From Acuticoccus sp965213555 (GTDB lineage: Bacteria; Pseudomonadota; Alphaproteobacteria; Rhizobiales; Amorphaceae): a stretch of DNA of 64,000 nt. A model generated the notes under the pieces. It was not told the origin of the DNA, ran no database searches, and saw nothing but the letters and a program-made list of their open reading frames with translations. Position numbers and translations under genes: made by a program. Shown here one piece after another: positions 53,351 to 62,873 of the stretch. Numbering within the stretch: the stretch's first letter is position 1; each line of letters begins with the position of its first letter. Where the stretch lies: the NCBI RefSeq assembly GCF_965213555.1, contig NZ_OZ243890.1, forward strand, positions 1,674,001 through 1,738,000. The letters are read 5' to 3'.

Positions 53351-54091
53351 TCAGCCGTCGGCTCCAGCCGTCCCTTGCGTACGGTGCGCGCCCGGCGCCG
53401 CTGCGGCGTCCTCACCGGTGCCGGCGGCGGCGTTGTCGGGTGCCTCGGCGGCCGATGGCTCGGGCGGGTTGGGCTCTGCCAACTTGGGCTCTCCGGGCTT
53501 GGGGCCACCCTTGGAGACGCCGACCATGGCGGGGCGGAGGACGCGCTCGCCGATCATGGCGCCGGACTGGACGACCTGTACCACGGTGCCGGACGCGACC
53601 TCGGCGGTCTCCACCTCGAACATCGCCTGATGGAGGTTGGGGTCGAACCGTTGCCCGGTGGCGTCGATGGTTCGCATCCCGTGCCGCTCGAACACCGCCT
53701 TCAGCTCGCGCTCGGTCATCTGGACGCCCTCCAGCACCGCCGTGAGCTCGGGCGACAGCGCGTCCGCATCGACGCTCCGCGTCGCCTCGATGGCCCGGGC
53801 GAAGTTGTCGGCGACGCCGAGAAGGTCGCGCGCGAAGCTCGTCACCGCGTACTGCCGTGCGTCCGACACATCGCGCTGGGCGCGGCGGCGCACATTCTCC
53901 GTCTCGGCGAGCGCGCGTAGGAGCTGCTGGCGCAACTCCTCGGCCTCCCGGCGAAGCTCGTCGGTCTCGCCGCTGGCTTCCTCGTCATCGCCGCGCTCGG
54001 CCCCGCCGGACCGTGCTGCCATGATCTCTTCGGCGTCCGGCACGAGGGTGTCGCCCTGATGCTCGCCAGGCTTGGTCGTCTCGTCAGACAT
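53351..54091 (-). CDS. grpE: GrpE nucleotide exchange factor
   Basis: 246 residues. A charged N-terminus, a long coiled coil (ELRREAEELRQQLLRALAETENVRRRAQRDV, about 48-78) and the beta-wing domain (FDPNLHQAMFEVET, GTVVQVVQSGAMIGERVLRPAMVGVSKGG). It exchanges nucleotide on DnaK. The family ends soon after VSK; here a further about 50 residues rich in Pro, Glu, Ala and Gly are appended. dnaK is not adjacent. Same strand as trxA, 40 bases downstream. Confidence 0.94.
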   Translation of the reverse strand: MSDETTKPGEHQGDTLVPDAEEIMAARSGGAERGDDEEASGETDELRREAEELRQQLLRALAETENVRRRAQRDVSDARQYAVTSFARDLLGVADNFARAIEATRSVDADALSPELTAVLEGVQMTERELKAVFERHGMRTIDATGQRFDPNLHQAMFEVETAEVASGTVVQVVQSGAMIGERVLRPAMVGVSKGGPKPGEPKLAEPNPPEPSAAEAPDNAAAGTGEDAAAAPGAHRTQGTAGADG

Positions 54092-54131
54092 CGTTCGTCC
54101 TAAGGCCTCGAGGGCGCCGTGCGCCGCTCGC

Positions 54132-54452
54132 TCAGATCGATGACCTGATCCAGTCGACGAGCTTGCCCTTCGGCAGCGCGCCCGTCTGGGTCGCCGCAGG
54201 CTCGCCGTTCTTGAACATGATCAGCGTCGGGATCGACCGCACACCGTACTTCATCGCAGTGTTCTGGTTCTCATCGACGTTGAGCTTGGCGATCTTCACC
54301 TTGTCGCCCATCTCGTCGGCGATCTCGTTCAACGATGGCGCGATCATCTTGCACGGACCGCACCACTCGGCCCAGAAGTCGACGACGACCGGCTCGCTCG
54401 ATTGGAGGACGTCGGAGTCGAACGTGGCGTCCGTGACGGTTGCGGGGGGCAT
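54132..54452 (-). CDS. trxA: Thioredoxin
   Basis: 106 residues with active site WCGPC near 30-34 and the cis-Pro loop SIPTLIMF. Cytosolic disulfide reductant. ATG at 54450-54452 after a weak site; own promoter candidate at 54488-54516. Confidence 0.96.
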   Translation of the reverse strand: MPPATVTDATFDSDVLQSSEPVVVDFWAEWCGPCKMIAPSLNEIADEMGDKVKIAKLNVDENQNTAMKYGVRSIPTLIMFKNGEPAATQTGALPKGKLVDWIRSSI

Positions 54453-54487
54453 CGCTCACCTGTGCTGTGCCGTAAGGGCCTCGGCCG

Positions 54488-54516
54488 TAGGTATGAACCG
54501 GCGGTTGAAGCGTCAA
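54488..54516 (-). promoter_or_regulatory. Probable promoter for trxA
   Basis: On the minus strand, TTGACG (54511-54516) and TACCTA (54488-54493) are separated by 17 bases, 36 bases before the trxA start. The -35 element overlaps the addA stop codon. Confidence 0.45.
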
Positions 54517-57500
54517 GCAGTCACGACGGAAGGGACCGGGACGAGCACGTCGTCCATCGCCATGCACGAGGCCGACGCGGTCCAGACGATGGCCGCGCTG
54601 ACCGCGTGGCGAGGCAGCGCGGCGGCGACCAGCGCGCGGTAGATGGAGAGCTGCTCGACGTAGGCCTGCGCCACGTCGGCCGGGCGGTCCGGCACGACCC
54701 TGTCGGTCTTGTAGTCCACCACGAGGGCGCGTTGGCCAATGAACTGCAGGCGATCGATGCGGCCCCTCGCGCGCCGCCGCTCGCCGCGCCAGACGATGTC
54801 GCCGACGACGTCGACCTCGGTGCGGGCTCGTCCGCCGGCGAGCTCGGGGAGGGCGAGCGCGGACGCGGCCTCCGCCACGACGGCGGCGATCTCGAGCTCG
54901 GTCAGCAGGGGATGGAGCGAGCGGACCGAGGCTGCCATCGCCTCGCGGTCGCCGCCTCGATCGAGGAGGTGGTGGATGAGCACCCCGTGTGCGGCGGCAC
55001 CCAGCGCACGCGGCGTGCCGGCCGCCGAGCCCGCAGAGACGCGATGCTCGCCGTCCGATGGGGACAGCGGCTCCGGCAGGCTCCGCGGCGGTGCGACGGG
55101 CTCGGTCAGCCAACGCGGCGCGACGGGCGGGACGGGCCGGGCACGAGGCTCGTAGCGGGCATGGGCCGCGGTGCCGAGCTCGGGGGAGCGCCAGGCGAAG
55201 CCCTCGCCGCCGGGCATCGCGACGCGCATCGCCTCGCCCGCCAGCGCCGCCTCGACCTTGGCATGCCACATCCCTTCCTGCGGCGGTGTCTTGCCGTAGG
55301 CCCCGCAGACGACGAGGTGCTGCTCGGCCCGCGTCATCGCGACGTAGAGCAGGCGGTAATGCTCCGCCCGGTCGGCGGTGCGGCGGTCGTCCAGCGCGGC
55401 GGCGGCCCGTGCAGGGCGGTGCGTGTCCCGCGGCGCATGGACGAGGACGTCGTGCGGCTCCTGCGTGGGCAGCGCCACGATGGGCGGCTTCTCCTGCCGG
55501 ACCGTCCTCGCGCCAACATCGGCGACGAACACGAGCTTCGCCTCGAGGCCCTTCGCGCCGTGCGCCGTCATCACCCGCACCGCGTCGCTCGACCCGTCGA
55601 CGGTGCGCTTCAACTCCTCCGTCGTCTTCGACAGGCGGTAGAGGAAGGTCTCCAGCGCGGGCACGCCGCGACCCTCGAAGGAGAGCGCGGCGTCGAGCAG
55701 GGCATCGAGCGCGTCTGCCGCCTCCGCGCCCATGCGGGCGACGAAGTCCGCGCGGCGTCCCTCGCCGACGAGGACGTGTGCGAGGGCGTCGAACGGCCGC
55801 GCCGCACGCACGATGCGCGCCCAGCGGGAGAGCGTGCGGTGCGCCTCGCGTGCCTCGGCGTCGCCCCGCGCGAGCGCGTCGAGGAGCGATCCCGGCCGCC
55901 CGTGCGCCGCGGCGTACAACGCCTCCTCGCTGAAGCCGAACAGCGGGCCCCTGAGGACGGCGGCGAGGGAGAGGTCGTCCCGGGACAGGAGCGCGCGCAT
56001 GAGCGCCACCATGTCCTTCACCGCGATGTGCTCGGTGATGACGAGCCGGTCGACGCCGGCGACCGGGATGCCCCGGGCCTTCAGCTCGCGGTTCATCAGC
56101 GTGGCGAAGGCGCCGCGGCGCCGGGACAGGATCATCACCTCCCCGGGGGCGACCCGAGGGCCGCCGTCCGGCCCCTCGGCTCCGGTCCACAGCGCCACCT
56201 GATCGGCGATCGCACGGACGAGCTTGACGACGCCGGCGCTGTCGGGCGTCGCGTCGAAGGGCGCGTCCCAAGCGAGCGGCCTCTCCACCTCGTCGTCGGC
56301 GAACAGCGGCCAGAGGTCGACGCCGCCTGGCGCGGCCTTGACGGCCTGGTGGCGGATCGTGGCCGCCTCGGCGCCGACCGCGGCGGCAAGCTCGGGGTCC
56401 GCGAACACCCGATCCACCGCCGACAGGACCTGCGGCGCCGAGCGCATGGAGTGTTCGAGCCCGACGGCGTGGAAGGCGAGCTGCGCGGCCTCGGCGGCCG
56501 AGCGCGTCGCTGCGCGCTTGAGCGCGAAGAGGTGCGGCGCGGCCCCCTGGAAGGAGTAGATCGACTGCTTCTCGTCGCCGACGACGAACAGCGTGCGCGG
56601 CACCTCGCGGGCGCCCGCACCGGCGAAGAACTCCTCCGTCAGCGCCTCGACGAGGCGCCACTGCGGCTCCGAGGTGTCCTGCGCCTCGTCCACCATGACG
56701 TGGTCGATGCCCTCGTCGAGCTTGTGGCGCACCCAGGCAGCGGCGGTCCCCGTGCGCACGAGGTTCACCGCGGTCTCGACCTGGTCGTCGTAGTCGAGGA
56801 GGCCGCGCCGGCGCGTCTCGGCCGACAGCTCCTCCTCGACTGCGAAGGCGAGCTGGACGAGGGGGACCGTGGCGGCGATGGCCGCCTCGACACGGGCCAC
56901 CTCGGCGAGCGCGTCGAGCCGGTCCTGCTCGGCGTCGATCGTGGCCTCGACCTCCGGCCACTGCGCCAGCACCGACTTCGGCACGATGCCGGCCAGCGCC
57001 CGCCTCTCGCCAGCCTTGGTGCGGAAGACCTCAGCCCAGCGCGCTGGGCGCTCGGCCTCGGGGCAGCCGAGCGCGGCCTTGATGCGTGCACGCGTCGCCT
57101 CACCCTTCCCGGCCGCGACGAGCGCCTCGTGCAGCCGGTGGCAGACGTCCTTGCCGAGCGGCGGGCCGGGCTCGGGCGGTGCCAGCGCCGCTCGAAGCCC
57201 CTGGGCGAGGAACTCGTCCGAGGTGCCCCGGCGCAGCCAGGCGCCGAGCCGACGATGCTCCGCGAGCACGGCCTTGAGGCTCTTGGAGACGCCCGCGTCC
57301 GACACGTGCGGCACGAGGCAGGCAATGCGCTCGGCGATCGCGCCGGTGGGCTCGGCGGCGGCGCGACCAAGGACGGCGGAGATGGCCCTCTCGGTCAGCT
57401 CCTCCCGCGTCGCGTCGTCGAGCACCTGGAAGGAGCCGGACACGTTCGCCTCGAGCGGGAAGCGACGCAGCAGCGCGGCGCAGAAGGCGTGGATCGTCTG

Positions 57501-57866
57501 TACCTTCAGGCCGCCCGGCGTCTCCAACGCCTCCGCGAACAGCGTGCGCGCGCGCGTCCGTGCGGCCTGGCCGCCCGCCGGGGCCAGCGTCGCGACGCGC
57601 GCTGCGAGCGCGTCGTCCGGCAGGGTGGCGAGGCTCGCCAGCTCGGCGGTGACGCGCTGGGCCATCTCCGCGGCCGCCGCCGTCGTGTAGGTGAGGCACA
57701 GGATCGCGCGCGGCGGCACGCCCGACAGGAGGAGCCGCACCACGCGCTGGGCGAGGACGTACGTCTTGCCGGCGCCGGCGTTCGCCGAGACCCAGACGGA
57801 CGCTGTAGGGTCGGACGAGCGGCGCTGCGCCTCGTCCGCCTCGGGGGGAACGACGAGGCCGCTCAT
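54513..57866 (-). CDS. addA: AddA helicase-nuclease subunit
   Basis: 1117 residues of the UvrD-like superfamily 1 helicase with C-terminal PD-(D/E)XK nuclease. Walker A is ANAGAGKTYVL (about 28-38), Walker B VMVDEAQDTS, motif VI LLYVAMTRAEQHLVV, and the nuclease motif ALVVDYKTDRVV near residue 1050. With AddB it resects double-strand breaks for RecA. ATG overlaps the addB stop (ATGA); followed by trxA. Confidence 0.95.
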   Translation of the reverse strand: MSGLVVPPEADEAQRRSSDPTASVWVSANAGAGKTYVLAQRVVRLLLSGVPPRAILCLTYTTAAAAEMAQRVTAELASLATLPDDALAARVATLAPAGGQAARTRARTLFAEALETPGGLKVQTIHAFCAALLRRFPLEANVSGSFQVLDDATREELTERAISAVLGRAAAEPTGAIAERIACLVPHVSDAGVSKSLKAVLAEHRRLGAWLRRGTSDEFLAQGLRAALAPPEPGPPLGKDVCHRLHEALVAAGKGEATRARIKAALGCPEAERPARWAEVFRTKAGERRALAGIVPKSVLAQWPEVEATIDAEQDRLDALAEVARVEAAIAATVPLVQLAFAVEEELSAETRRRGLLDYDDQVETAVNLVRTGTAAAWVRHKLDEGIDHVMVDEAQDTSEPQWRLVEALTEEFFAGAGAREVPRTLFVVGDEKQSIYSFQGAAPHLFALKRAATRSAAEAAQLAFHAVGLEHSMRSAPQVLSAVDRVFADPELAAAVGAEAATIRHQAVKAAPGGVDLWPLFADDEVERPLAWDAPFDATPDSAGVVKLVRAIADQVALWTGAEGPDGGPRVAPGEVMILSRRRGAFATLMNRELKARGIPVAGVDRLVITEHIAVKDMVALMRALLSRDDLSLAAVLRGPLFGFSEEALYAAAHGRPGSLLDALARGDAEAREAHRTLSRWARIVRAARPFDALAHVLVGEGRRADFVARMGAEAADALDALLDAALSFEGRGVPALETFLYRLSKTTEELKRTVDGSSDAVRVMTAHGAKGLEAKLVFVADVGARTVRQEKPPIVALPTQEPHDVLVHAPRDTHRPARAAAALDDRRTADRAEHYRLLYVAMTRAEQHLVVCGAYGKTPPQEGMWHAKVEAALAGEAMRVAMPGGEGFAWRSPELGTAAHARYEPRARPVPPVAPRWLTEPVAPPRSLPEPLSPSDGEHRVSAGSAAGTPRALGAAAHGVLIHHLLDRGGDREAMAASVRSLHPLLTELEIAAVVAEAASALALPELAGGRARTEVDVVGDIVWRGERRRARGRIDRLQFIGQRALVVDYKTDRVVPDRPADVAQAYVEQLSIYRALVAAALPRHAVSAAIVWTASASCMAMDDVLVPVPSVVTA

Positions 57867-60739
57867 GCGCCCCACTCGGCGACGCGGGCGAGGTGGTCGT
57901 AGTCGCCGTCCCACCGCTCGGCGTACTTGGGCCGTGCCCGCGACAGGTAGCCCTTGGACGGCTTGGCATAGAGCGCCGCGAGCGCCTCCAGCCGCTGCCG
58001 TGCCTCGAAGGCGAGCTCGACGGCGTCGTCCCCTGCCACCGTCTTCCGGCCGACGGGCTCGTGCCCCGCGGCGACGGCGACGTAGGCAAGGCCCGTGAGC
58101 GCGACGTCAGCCGGCACGCCCGGGACCGCCCCCGCACGCACCAGCGCGGCCTCCAACGGGAGCTGCGGCTCGAAGAACGTCGTCACTTCCTTGCGGCTCG
58201 GCAGGGCGCCGGTCTTGTAGTCGACGACTTCGACGCCCCCCGCACGAAGGTCCAGCCGGTCGATCCGCCCGCGCAGCGTGACGCCGAGGAGGTCGGCGAC
58301 CGCAGCGACCTCGACGAGCGAGGCGTCGGCGGGCGGACGTGCGGCCTCCTCGGCGACGATCGCCGGCGCCGCATGGACGAGGCGCGCGCCCCACAGCGCG
58401 CGGGCGTCGGGCGCATCCTTCAGCGTGCGCAGCTCCTCCTCGACGATGACGACGAGCCGCGCCTCGGCGTCCGCCGCCCGATGGTGCCCCTCGCGCACGA
58501 AGCGCGCCAGGATGCGGTGCACCACCTCGCCGCGGTCCGCGGCGTCCGCCTCCTGCTCGAGCGCCTCGAGGGGGGTGAGGCCGAGGATGCGATGCGCATA
58601 CACCGCGTAGGGGTCGCGGACGAGGCGGGCGACCTCGGTGACGGAGAACGACGTTGGCCGCGCCTCCACCGGCGGTGTCGGACAGGGCCGCGCGGGCGGC
58701 ACCTGTGCAGGCCGGGCGTCGCGCAGCGCGGCGAGCGCGAGGAGCTCGGCGCCGCGGGCGAGCGCAGGCCGTGCGTCGGCGCCGGCGAAGGCCACCAGCC
58801 GCTGCCACCAGCGCGAGGCGACCGTCGGATCCCCGCCGGCCCGGCGCGCCCGCGTCAGCGTCGCCCGCCGCTGGTGCGCGGCGGCGAGGAAGTCGTGGGC
58901 GGACAGCCCGATGCGCCGCTCCGGCAGGTCGATGCCGAACGCGCCCATCATCGGCCGGCTGAGGAACGGCCCGGCGTCCGGCGAGGCGGGCCAGGTCCCC
59001 TCGTTGAGCCCACCGAGGACGGCGTGATCGAAGGTTTGGAGCCGTGCCTCCAGCGGGCCGAGGATGCGCACCGCGTCCTCGCGCGGCGGTCCGCGCACCG
59101 GGACGCCCGCGATCAACGCCTCGAAGGTGGACGGCCAGTCGCGCGCCGACAGCGCGAGCTCGTCGCGACCGACGAGCTCGCCGAGCGCGATCAAGAGTGC
59201 GTCGCGGGCCTCGAGCGCCGGGCTCGCGAGGGCCTCGAAGGCGGCGACGTGCGCTGACGCGAAGTCGCCGACCGTCGCCTCTCGTCCGGCGAGCGCGGTG
59301 AGCGGCGCCATCGCCCCGGCGACCCGCCCGGCCACCCTCGCGGCGGCGGGTCCGGCGTCCCCGATCACGGCGAGGATGCGGTGGGGGGCAACGCGCGGGC
59401 CGCGCAGGCGTCGCTCGACCTCGCGCACGCCGGCGGGGTCGATCCCCTGCGCGCCGGCGTGCTTCAGGAGCGCGAGCCAGTCGGCCGCGCCACCCCCGTA
59501 GGCGCAGGTTGCAAGGAGGCGGGCGAGCGTTCCGGAGGGCGTCGTGGCGAGCGGCTCGCCCGCCGAGTCGTCGACCTCGATGCCCCACCGGCGGAGCTCA
59601 TGGGCGACGCGGCGGGCGAGCGCGCGGTGCGGCGTGACGAGCGCCACCGTCTCGCCGAGCGCCACCGAGCGGCGCATGGCGACGGCGATGGCGGCGGCCT
59701 CCTCGCGCTCGTCGGACGCCTCGACCAGCGTGATGCCGTCGAGTGCCTCGGCGACGTCGGCGAGGGCGGCGCGGTCGTCGCGCCATCGCGCCGTGCCCTG
59801 CGCCGGCCGGAGCGCCGCCGCGAACACGCGTGCCCGCTCGTGCGCGCCACGGCCGTCCACCGGGGCGAGGCGGCCGACGTCGTGCGGCGCGAGGCCCAGC
59901 GCCGCGACGAGCTGCGCCATGCCGCGCTGCGGGTGGCCCGGCGCGTCGGTTGCCCCGGCGAGCGCCTCCCAGGACGCGGCGTCGGCCGTGCGGTCGAAGC
60001 CGGGCAGCACGACGACGCCCCACGGGCTCGCCGCGATCGTCGCCATGAGCCGCCGCGTCGCCGGGATCGACCCCGTGGAGCCCGCGACCACGATGGGGCC
60101 GCGCGCCGCGCCGACGCTCGCCCCGGCGGCTTCGGCGTCGGCCCGTCGTCCCGCCGCAGGCGTGATGCGTCCCCGGTCCCTGAGGTGGGCTGGCCAAGCC
60201 TCGGTGGCGATCCGCAGGAAGTCCGTGGTGAGGTGCCAGTGCTCCGCAAGGTCGGCGCGCGCCACCAGACCCGGGAGCTCGCTCCAGTCCGCCTCCTGCG
60301 TCTCGACCTGATCCATCAGCGCGGCGAGCTCGTCGGCGAGTCGGATCGCGTCGGCGGCGGACGTCGGGTGCAGCGGGCGCATGGCGTCGTCGTCGGTGCG
60401 CAGCCTTGCCGCCCACGCGCGCACCAGGCGGGCGAGGACGACGCGGGACTCGAGCTGCCCCATGACATCCGGCCGCAACCCCTCGTCGGCGGGATCGCCG
60501 AGCGTCTCGATGCGCGGCAGGACCACCGCTTCCGTGGACGCAATCGCGAGGAAGGCCTCGGCGAGCGCCCGCGCGGCCCGGCGCGTCGGCAGGTAGATCG
60601 TCGCGTCCGCCAGGGCGAGGGGATCGTCGGGCAGCCCGTCCGGCCACAACGTGCCGTCCGCGAGGCGTGCCGCGAGGGTCGGCAGGAACGGGTCGCTCGG
60701 GTCCACCGAAAGGACGCGCGGCGCTCGCGGGCCGCTCAC
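57863..60739 (-). CDS. addB: AddB helicase-nuclease subunit, alphaproteobacterial type
   Basis: 958 residues. Inactive helicase-like N-terminal part (DATIYLPTRRAARALAEAFL) and a C-terminal PD-(D/E)XK nuclease domain (GRIDRLDLRAGGVEVVDYKTGALPS). Partner of AddA. GTG at 60737-60739 overlaps the nucleotidyltransferase stop (GTGA). An extended frame to 61360 is a shadow of the upstream gene. Confidence 0.93.
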   Translation of the reverse strand: MSGPRAPRVLSVDPSDPFLPTLAARLADGTLWPDGLPDDPLALADATIYLPTRRAARALAEAFLAIASTEAVVLPRIETLGDPADEGLRPDVMGQLESRVVLARLVRAWAARLRTDDDAMRPLHPTSAADAIRLADELAALMDQVETQEADWSELPGLVARADLAEHWHLTTDFLRIATEAWPAHLRDRGRITPAAGRRADAEAAGASVGAARGPIVVAGSTGSIPATRRLMATIAASPWGVVVLPGFDRTADAASWEALAGATDAPGHPQRGMAQLVAALGLAPHDVGRLAPVDGRGAHERARVFAAALRPAQGTARWRDDRAALADVAEALDGITLVEASDEREEAAAIAVAMRRSVALGETVALVTPHRALARRVAHELRRWGIEVDDSAGEPLATTPSGTLARLLATCAYGGGAADWLALLKHAGAQGIDPAGVREVERRLRGPRVAPHRILAVIGDAGPAAARVAGRVAGAMAPLTALAGREATVGDFASAHVAAFEALASPALEARDALLIALGELVGRDELALSARDWPSTFEALIAGVPVRGPPREDAVRILGPLEARLQTFDHAVLGGLNEGTWPASPDAGPFLSRPMMGAFGIDLPERRIGLSAHDFLAAAHQRRATLTRARRAGGDPTVASRWWQRLVAFAGADARPALARGAELLALAALRDARPAQVPPARPCPTPPVEARPTSFSVTEVARLVRDPYAVYAHRILGLTPLEALEQEADAADRGEVVHRILARFVREGHHRAADAEARLVVIVEEELRTLKDAPDARALWGARLVHAAPAIVAEEAARPPADASLVEVAAVADLLGVTLRGRIDRLDLRAGGVEVVDYKTGALPSRKEVTTFFEPQLPLEAALVRAGAVPGVPADVALTGLAYVAVAAGHEPVGRKTVAGDDAVELAFEARQRLEALAALYAKPSKGYLSRARPKYAERWDGDYDHLARVAEWGA

Positions 60740-61452
60740 GGGGCGCTCGCCTTGATGGCCCGCTCCGCCTCGACGATCGCCGCGGGCGTGCCGACGTGGA
60801 TCCACAGTCCGTCGAGGCGCAGGCCGTAGAGCCGACCGGCGGCGATGAGGCGGTCGAAGGCGACGTTGAGGCTGAACGCGCCGGCGGGCGGGTCGGCCAC
60901 CGCAGCGGGGGCCATCATCGCGCAGCCGGCGTAGACGAACGGCGCGATGGTGCGCTCGCGTCGTCGCGACAGCCGCCCGTCGGTGCCGAGCTCGAAGTCG
61001 CCGCGCCCGTCGTAGCCGACGGCCGTCACGGTCGGTGCGAGGACGAGGAGCGCGTCCATGCGCGAGGCGTCGAAGGCGGCGACGAGCCGCGTCATGGTTG
61101 CAGACGCCCCCTCGATCCAGAAGGTGTCGGAGTTGGCGACGAGGAACGGCGCCGTGCCAAGGTGGGGCAGCGCGCGCACGAGCCCGCCGCCGGTCTCCAG
61201 CGCTCCCGCGCGCTCGTCGCAGATCGTCGCCCGAGCCCCGATCCGGCGGCGCACGTGCACCTCGATCATGTCGGCGAGGTAGGAGACGTTGACCACGAAG
61301 CGCGTGACTCCCGTCTCTTCGAGGCGGTCGAACACGCGGTCGATGAGCGCCTTGCCCCACACCTCGATGAGCGGCTTGGGGGTGATCGCGGTGAGCGGAC
61401 GCATGCGCGTGCCACGGCCGGCGGCGAACACCATCGCGGACAGCTCGCTCAT
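60736..61452 (-). CDS. murU: Sugar-1-phosphate nucleotidyltransferase, MurU-like
   Basis: 238 residues. Nucleotidyltransferase signature VFAAGRGTRMRPLTAITPKPLIEV near 8-31, then ETGGGLVRALP and NSDTFW metal site. Linked in a four-base overlap to a sugar-kinase-like (AmgK) protein; MurU and AmgK turn N-acetylmuramic acid into UDP-MurNAc and bypass de novo synthesis, which underlies intrinsic fosfomycin tolerance in Pseudomonas. The assignment rests on this pairing; other sugar-1-phosphates remain possible. Confidence 0.85.
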   Translation of the reverse strand: MSELSAMVFAAGRGTRMRPLTAITPKPLIEVWGKALIDRVFDRLEETGVTRFVVNVSYLADMIEVHVRRRIGARATICDERAGALETGGGLVRALPHLGTAPFLVANSDTFWIEGASATMTRLVAAFDASRMDALLVLAPTVTAVGYDGRGDFELGTDGRLSRRRERTIAPFVYAGCAMMAPAAVADPPAGAFSLNVAFDRLIAAGRLYGLRLDGLWIHVGTPAAIVEAERAIKASAP

Positions 61453-62873
61453 GGCGCCGGCAGGTCGGCGTTCACGGCGTACCACTCGCGCAGCGCGGCG
61501 AGGGACGGCTCGGCGGCGAGGTTGCGCGCCAGGGCCTGCGCCACGCGGGGCAGGTGCCGAAGGTACTGCGGCTTGCCGTCCCGCTCGTCGAGCCGGCGGA
61601 AGACGCCGAGGATGCGCGTCGCCCGCTGCGCGCCGAGCACATGGTAGGCCCTGCGGAAGCCGGCCTCGTCGAGGCTAGGCCGGGCGGCAAGGTAGCGCTC
61701 GACGAGCATCGCCTCTACGTCGGGCGGCACGTCGACCCGCGCGTCCTGGGCGAGCGAGACGACGTCGTAGGCGCTCGGGGCGATCATCGCGTCCTGATAG
61801 TCGATCCACCCGATGCGGGCGATGCCGCGGCGGTCCGCGAGCCACATGAGGTTGGGGGAGTGGACGTCGCGCAGGGCGAGGCGGTCGTCCTCGCGCGGCA
61901 GCGCCTCGATCGCCTCGCGCCACAGCGCGAGGAAGTCCTGGTCGGCCGGCCGGCGCAGCGCCCACTGCAGGTACACCGCGACCTCGACGGCGGAGAGGTC
62001 CGCATCGAAGCGCGGCGGACGGTAGCCCGCGATGGGCAACCGGGGCGGGACGGCGTGGAAGGCGGCGAGACCGTCCACGGCCGCGGCGTAGCGCTCCGCC
62101 ACGATCGTGCCGTCCGCCACCTTCTCGTCGCCGAAGTCCTCCAGGAGGAGGAAGCCGTCCTTCCGGTCGGCGGCGATCACCCGCGGCGCGGACAGTCCGG
62201 CTGCGCGCAGGGCGTCGCCGACGGCGAGGAAGGCGGACGGGTTGCCGTCGGCGAGCCGTGCCCGCCGCGCGTAGGCGTCGGGGTCGGGCTCGAACGCCGG
62301 AGCGTCCATGAGGACCGCGCTCGTTTTGCCGAGCACGAGGCGGTCGTAGCGCCGCGTCGACGCGTCCCGGGTCAGCGGTCGGCGGTCCGCCGCACCCCAT
62401 CCGGCGGAGGCCAGGAACGCGGAGGCGCGCCGCTGCCGGGCGAGCGCGGAGCACCAGGCGGCGTCCGCCTCGACGGACACGCGCCGCGCGCCTTCGGCGT
62501 CGCAGAACGATATGGATACCGTCACAGGCATTCGAGCGCGCGGCCACTCGACCAGGAGGACGGCGGCCAAATCCTCCTCGAGCCCGAGCTCCTCGAGGCC
62601 GTCCGGCTCGACGCGGTAGAGGTCCGCGTGGCGCAGCGGCGGCTGGGTCGCGTAGTCCTGGACGATGGTGAACGTGGGGCTCGCCACCTCGAGCCCCGGG
62701 TCGCCGGCGAGGGTGCGGATGACGGCGCGGGCGAGCGTCGTCTTGCCCGCGCCGAGGTCGCCGACGAGCCCGACGTGGTCGCCGGGCTGCAGCGTGCGCG
62801 CGATGTCGCCGCCGAGCACCACCATCTGCCCCTCGTCCAGGAGGTCGACCACGAGCCGTCCCGCGTCGCTCAC
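61449..62873 (-). CDS. TsaE-AmgK fusion: tRNA t6A ATPase plus sugar kinase
   Basis: 474 residues in two parts. Residues about 1-150 are TsaE (P-loop GDLGAGKTTLARAVIR; ASPTFTIVQDY; HADLYR; LVEWPRA), needed for t6A modification of tRNA. Residues about 160-474 are an aminoglycoside-phosphotransferase-fold kinase (RYDRLVLG, LLLEDFGDEKV, catalytic LRDVHSPNLMW and metal IGWIDYQDAM) matching AmgK-type MurNAc/GlcNAc kinases. GTG at 62871-62873 overlaps the kinase gene upstream; the stop overlaps murU. Confidence 0.88.
   Translation of the reverse strand: MSDAGRLVVDLLDEGQMVVLGGDIARTLQPGDHVGLVGDLGAGKTTLARAVIRTLAGDPGLEVASPTFTIVQDYATQPPLRHADLYRVEPDGLEELGLEEDLAAVLLVEWPRARMPVTVSISFCDAEGARRVSVEADAAWCSALARQRRASAFLASAGWGAADRRPLTRDASTRRYDRLVLGKTSAVLMDAPAFEPDPDAYARRARLADGNPSAFLAVGDALRAAGLSAPRVIAADRKDGFLLLEDFGDEKVADGTIVAERYAAAVDGLAAFHAVPPRLPIAGYRPPRFDADLSAVEVAVYLQWALRRPADQDFLALWREAIEALPREDDRLALRDVHSPNLMWLADRRGIARIGWIDYQDAMIAPSAYDVVSLAQDARVDVPPDVEAMLVERYLAARPSLDEAGFRRAYHVLGAQRATRILGVFRRLDERDGKPQYLRHLPRVAQALARNLAAEPSLAALREWYAVNADLPAP

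Noticed and set aside
54402..57902. 1166-residue open frame on the plus strand
   Set aside because: Antisense to addA; composition is Arg/Gly/Asp-rich as expected for a high-GC shadow frame, and no domain is visible.
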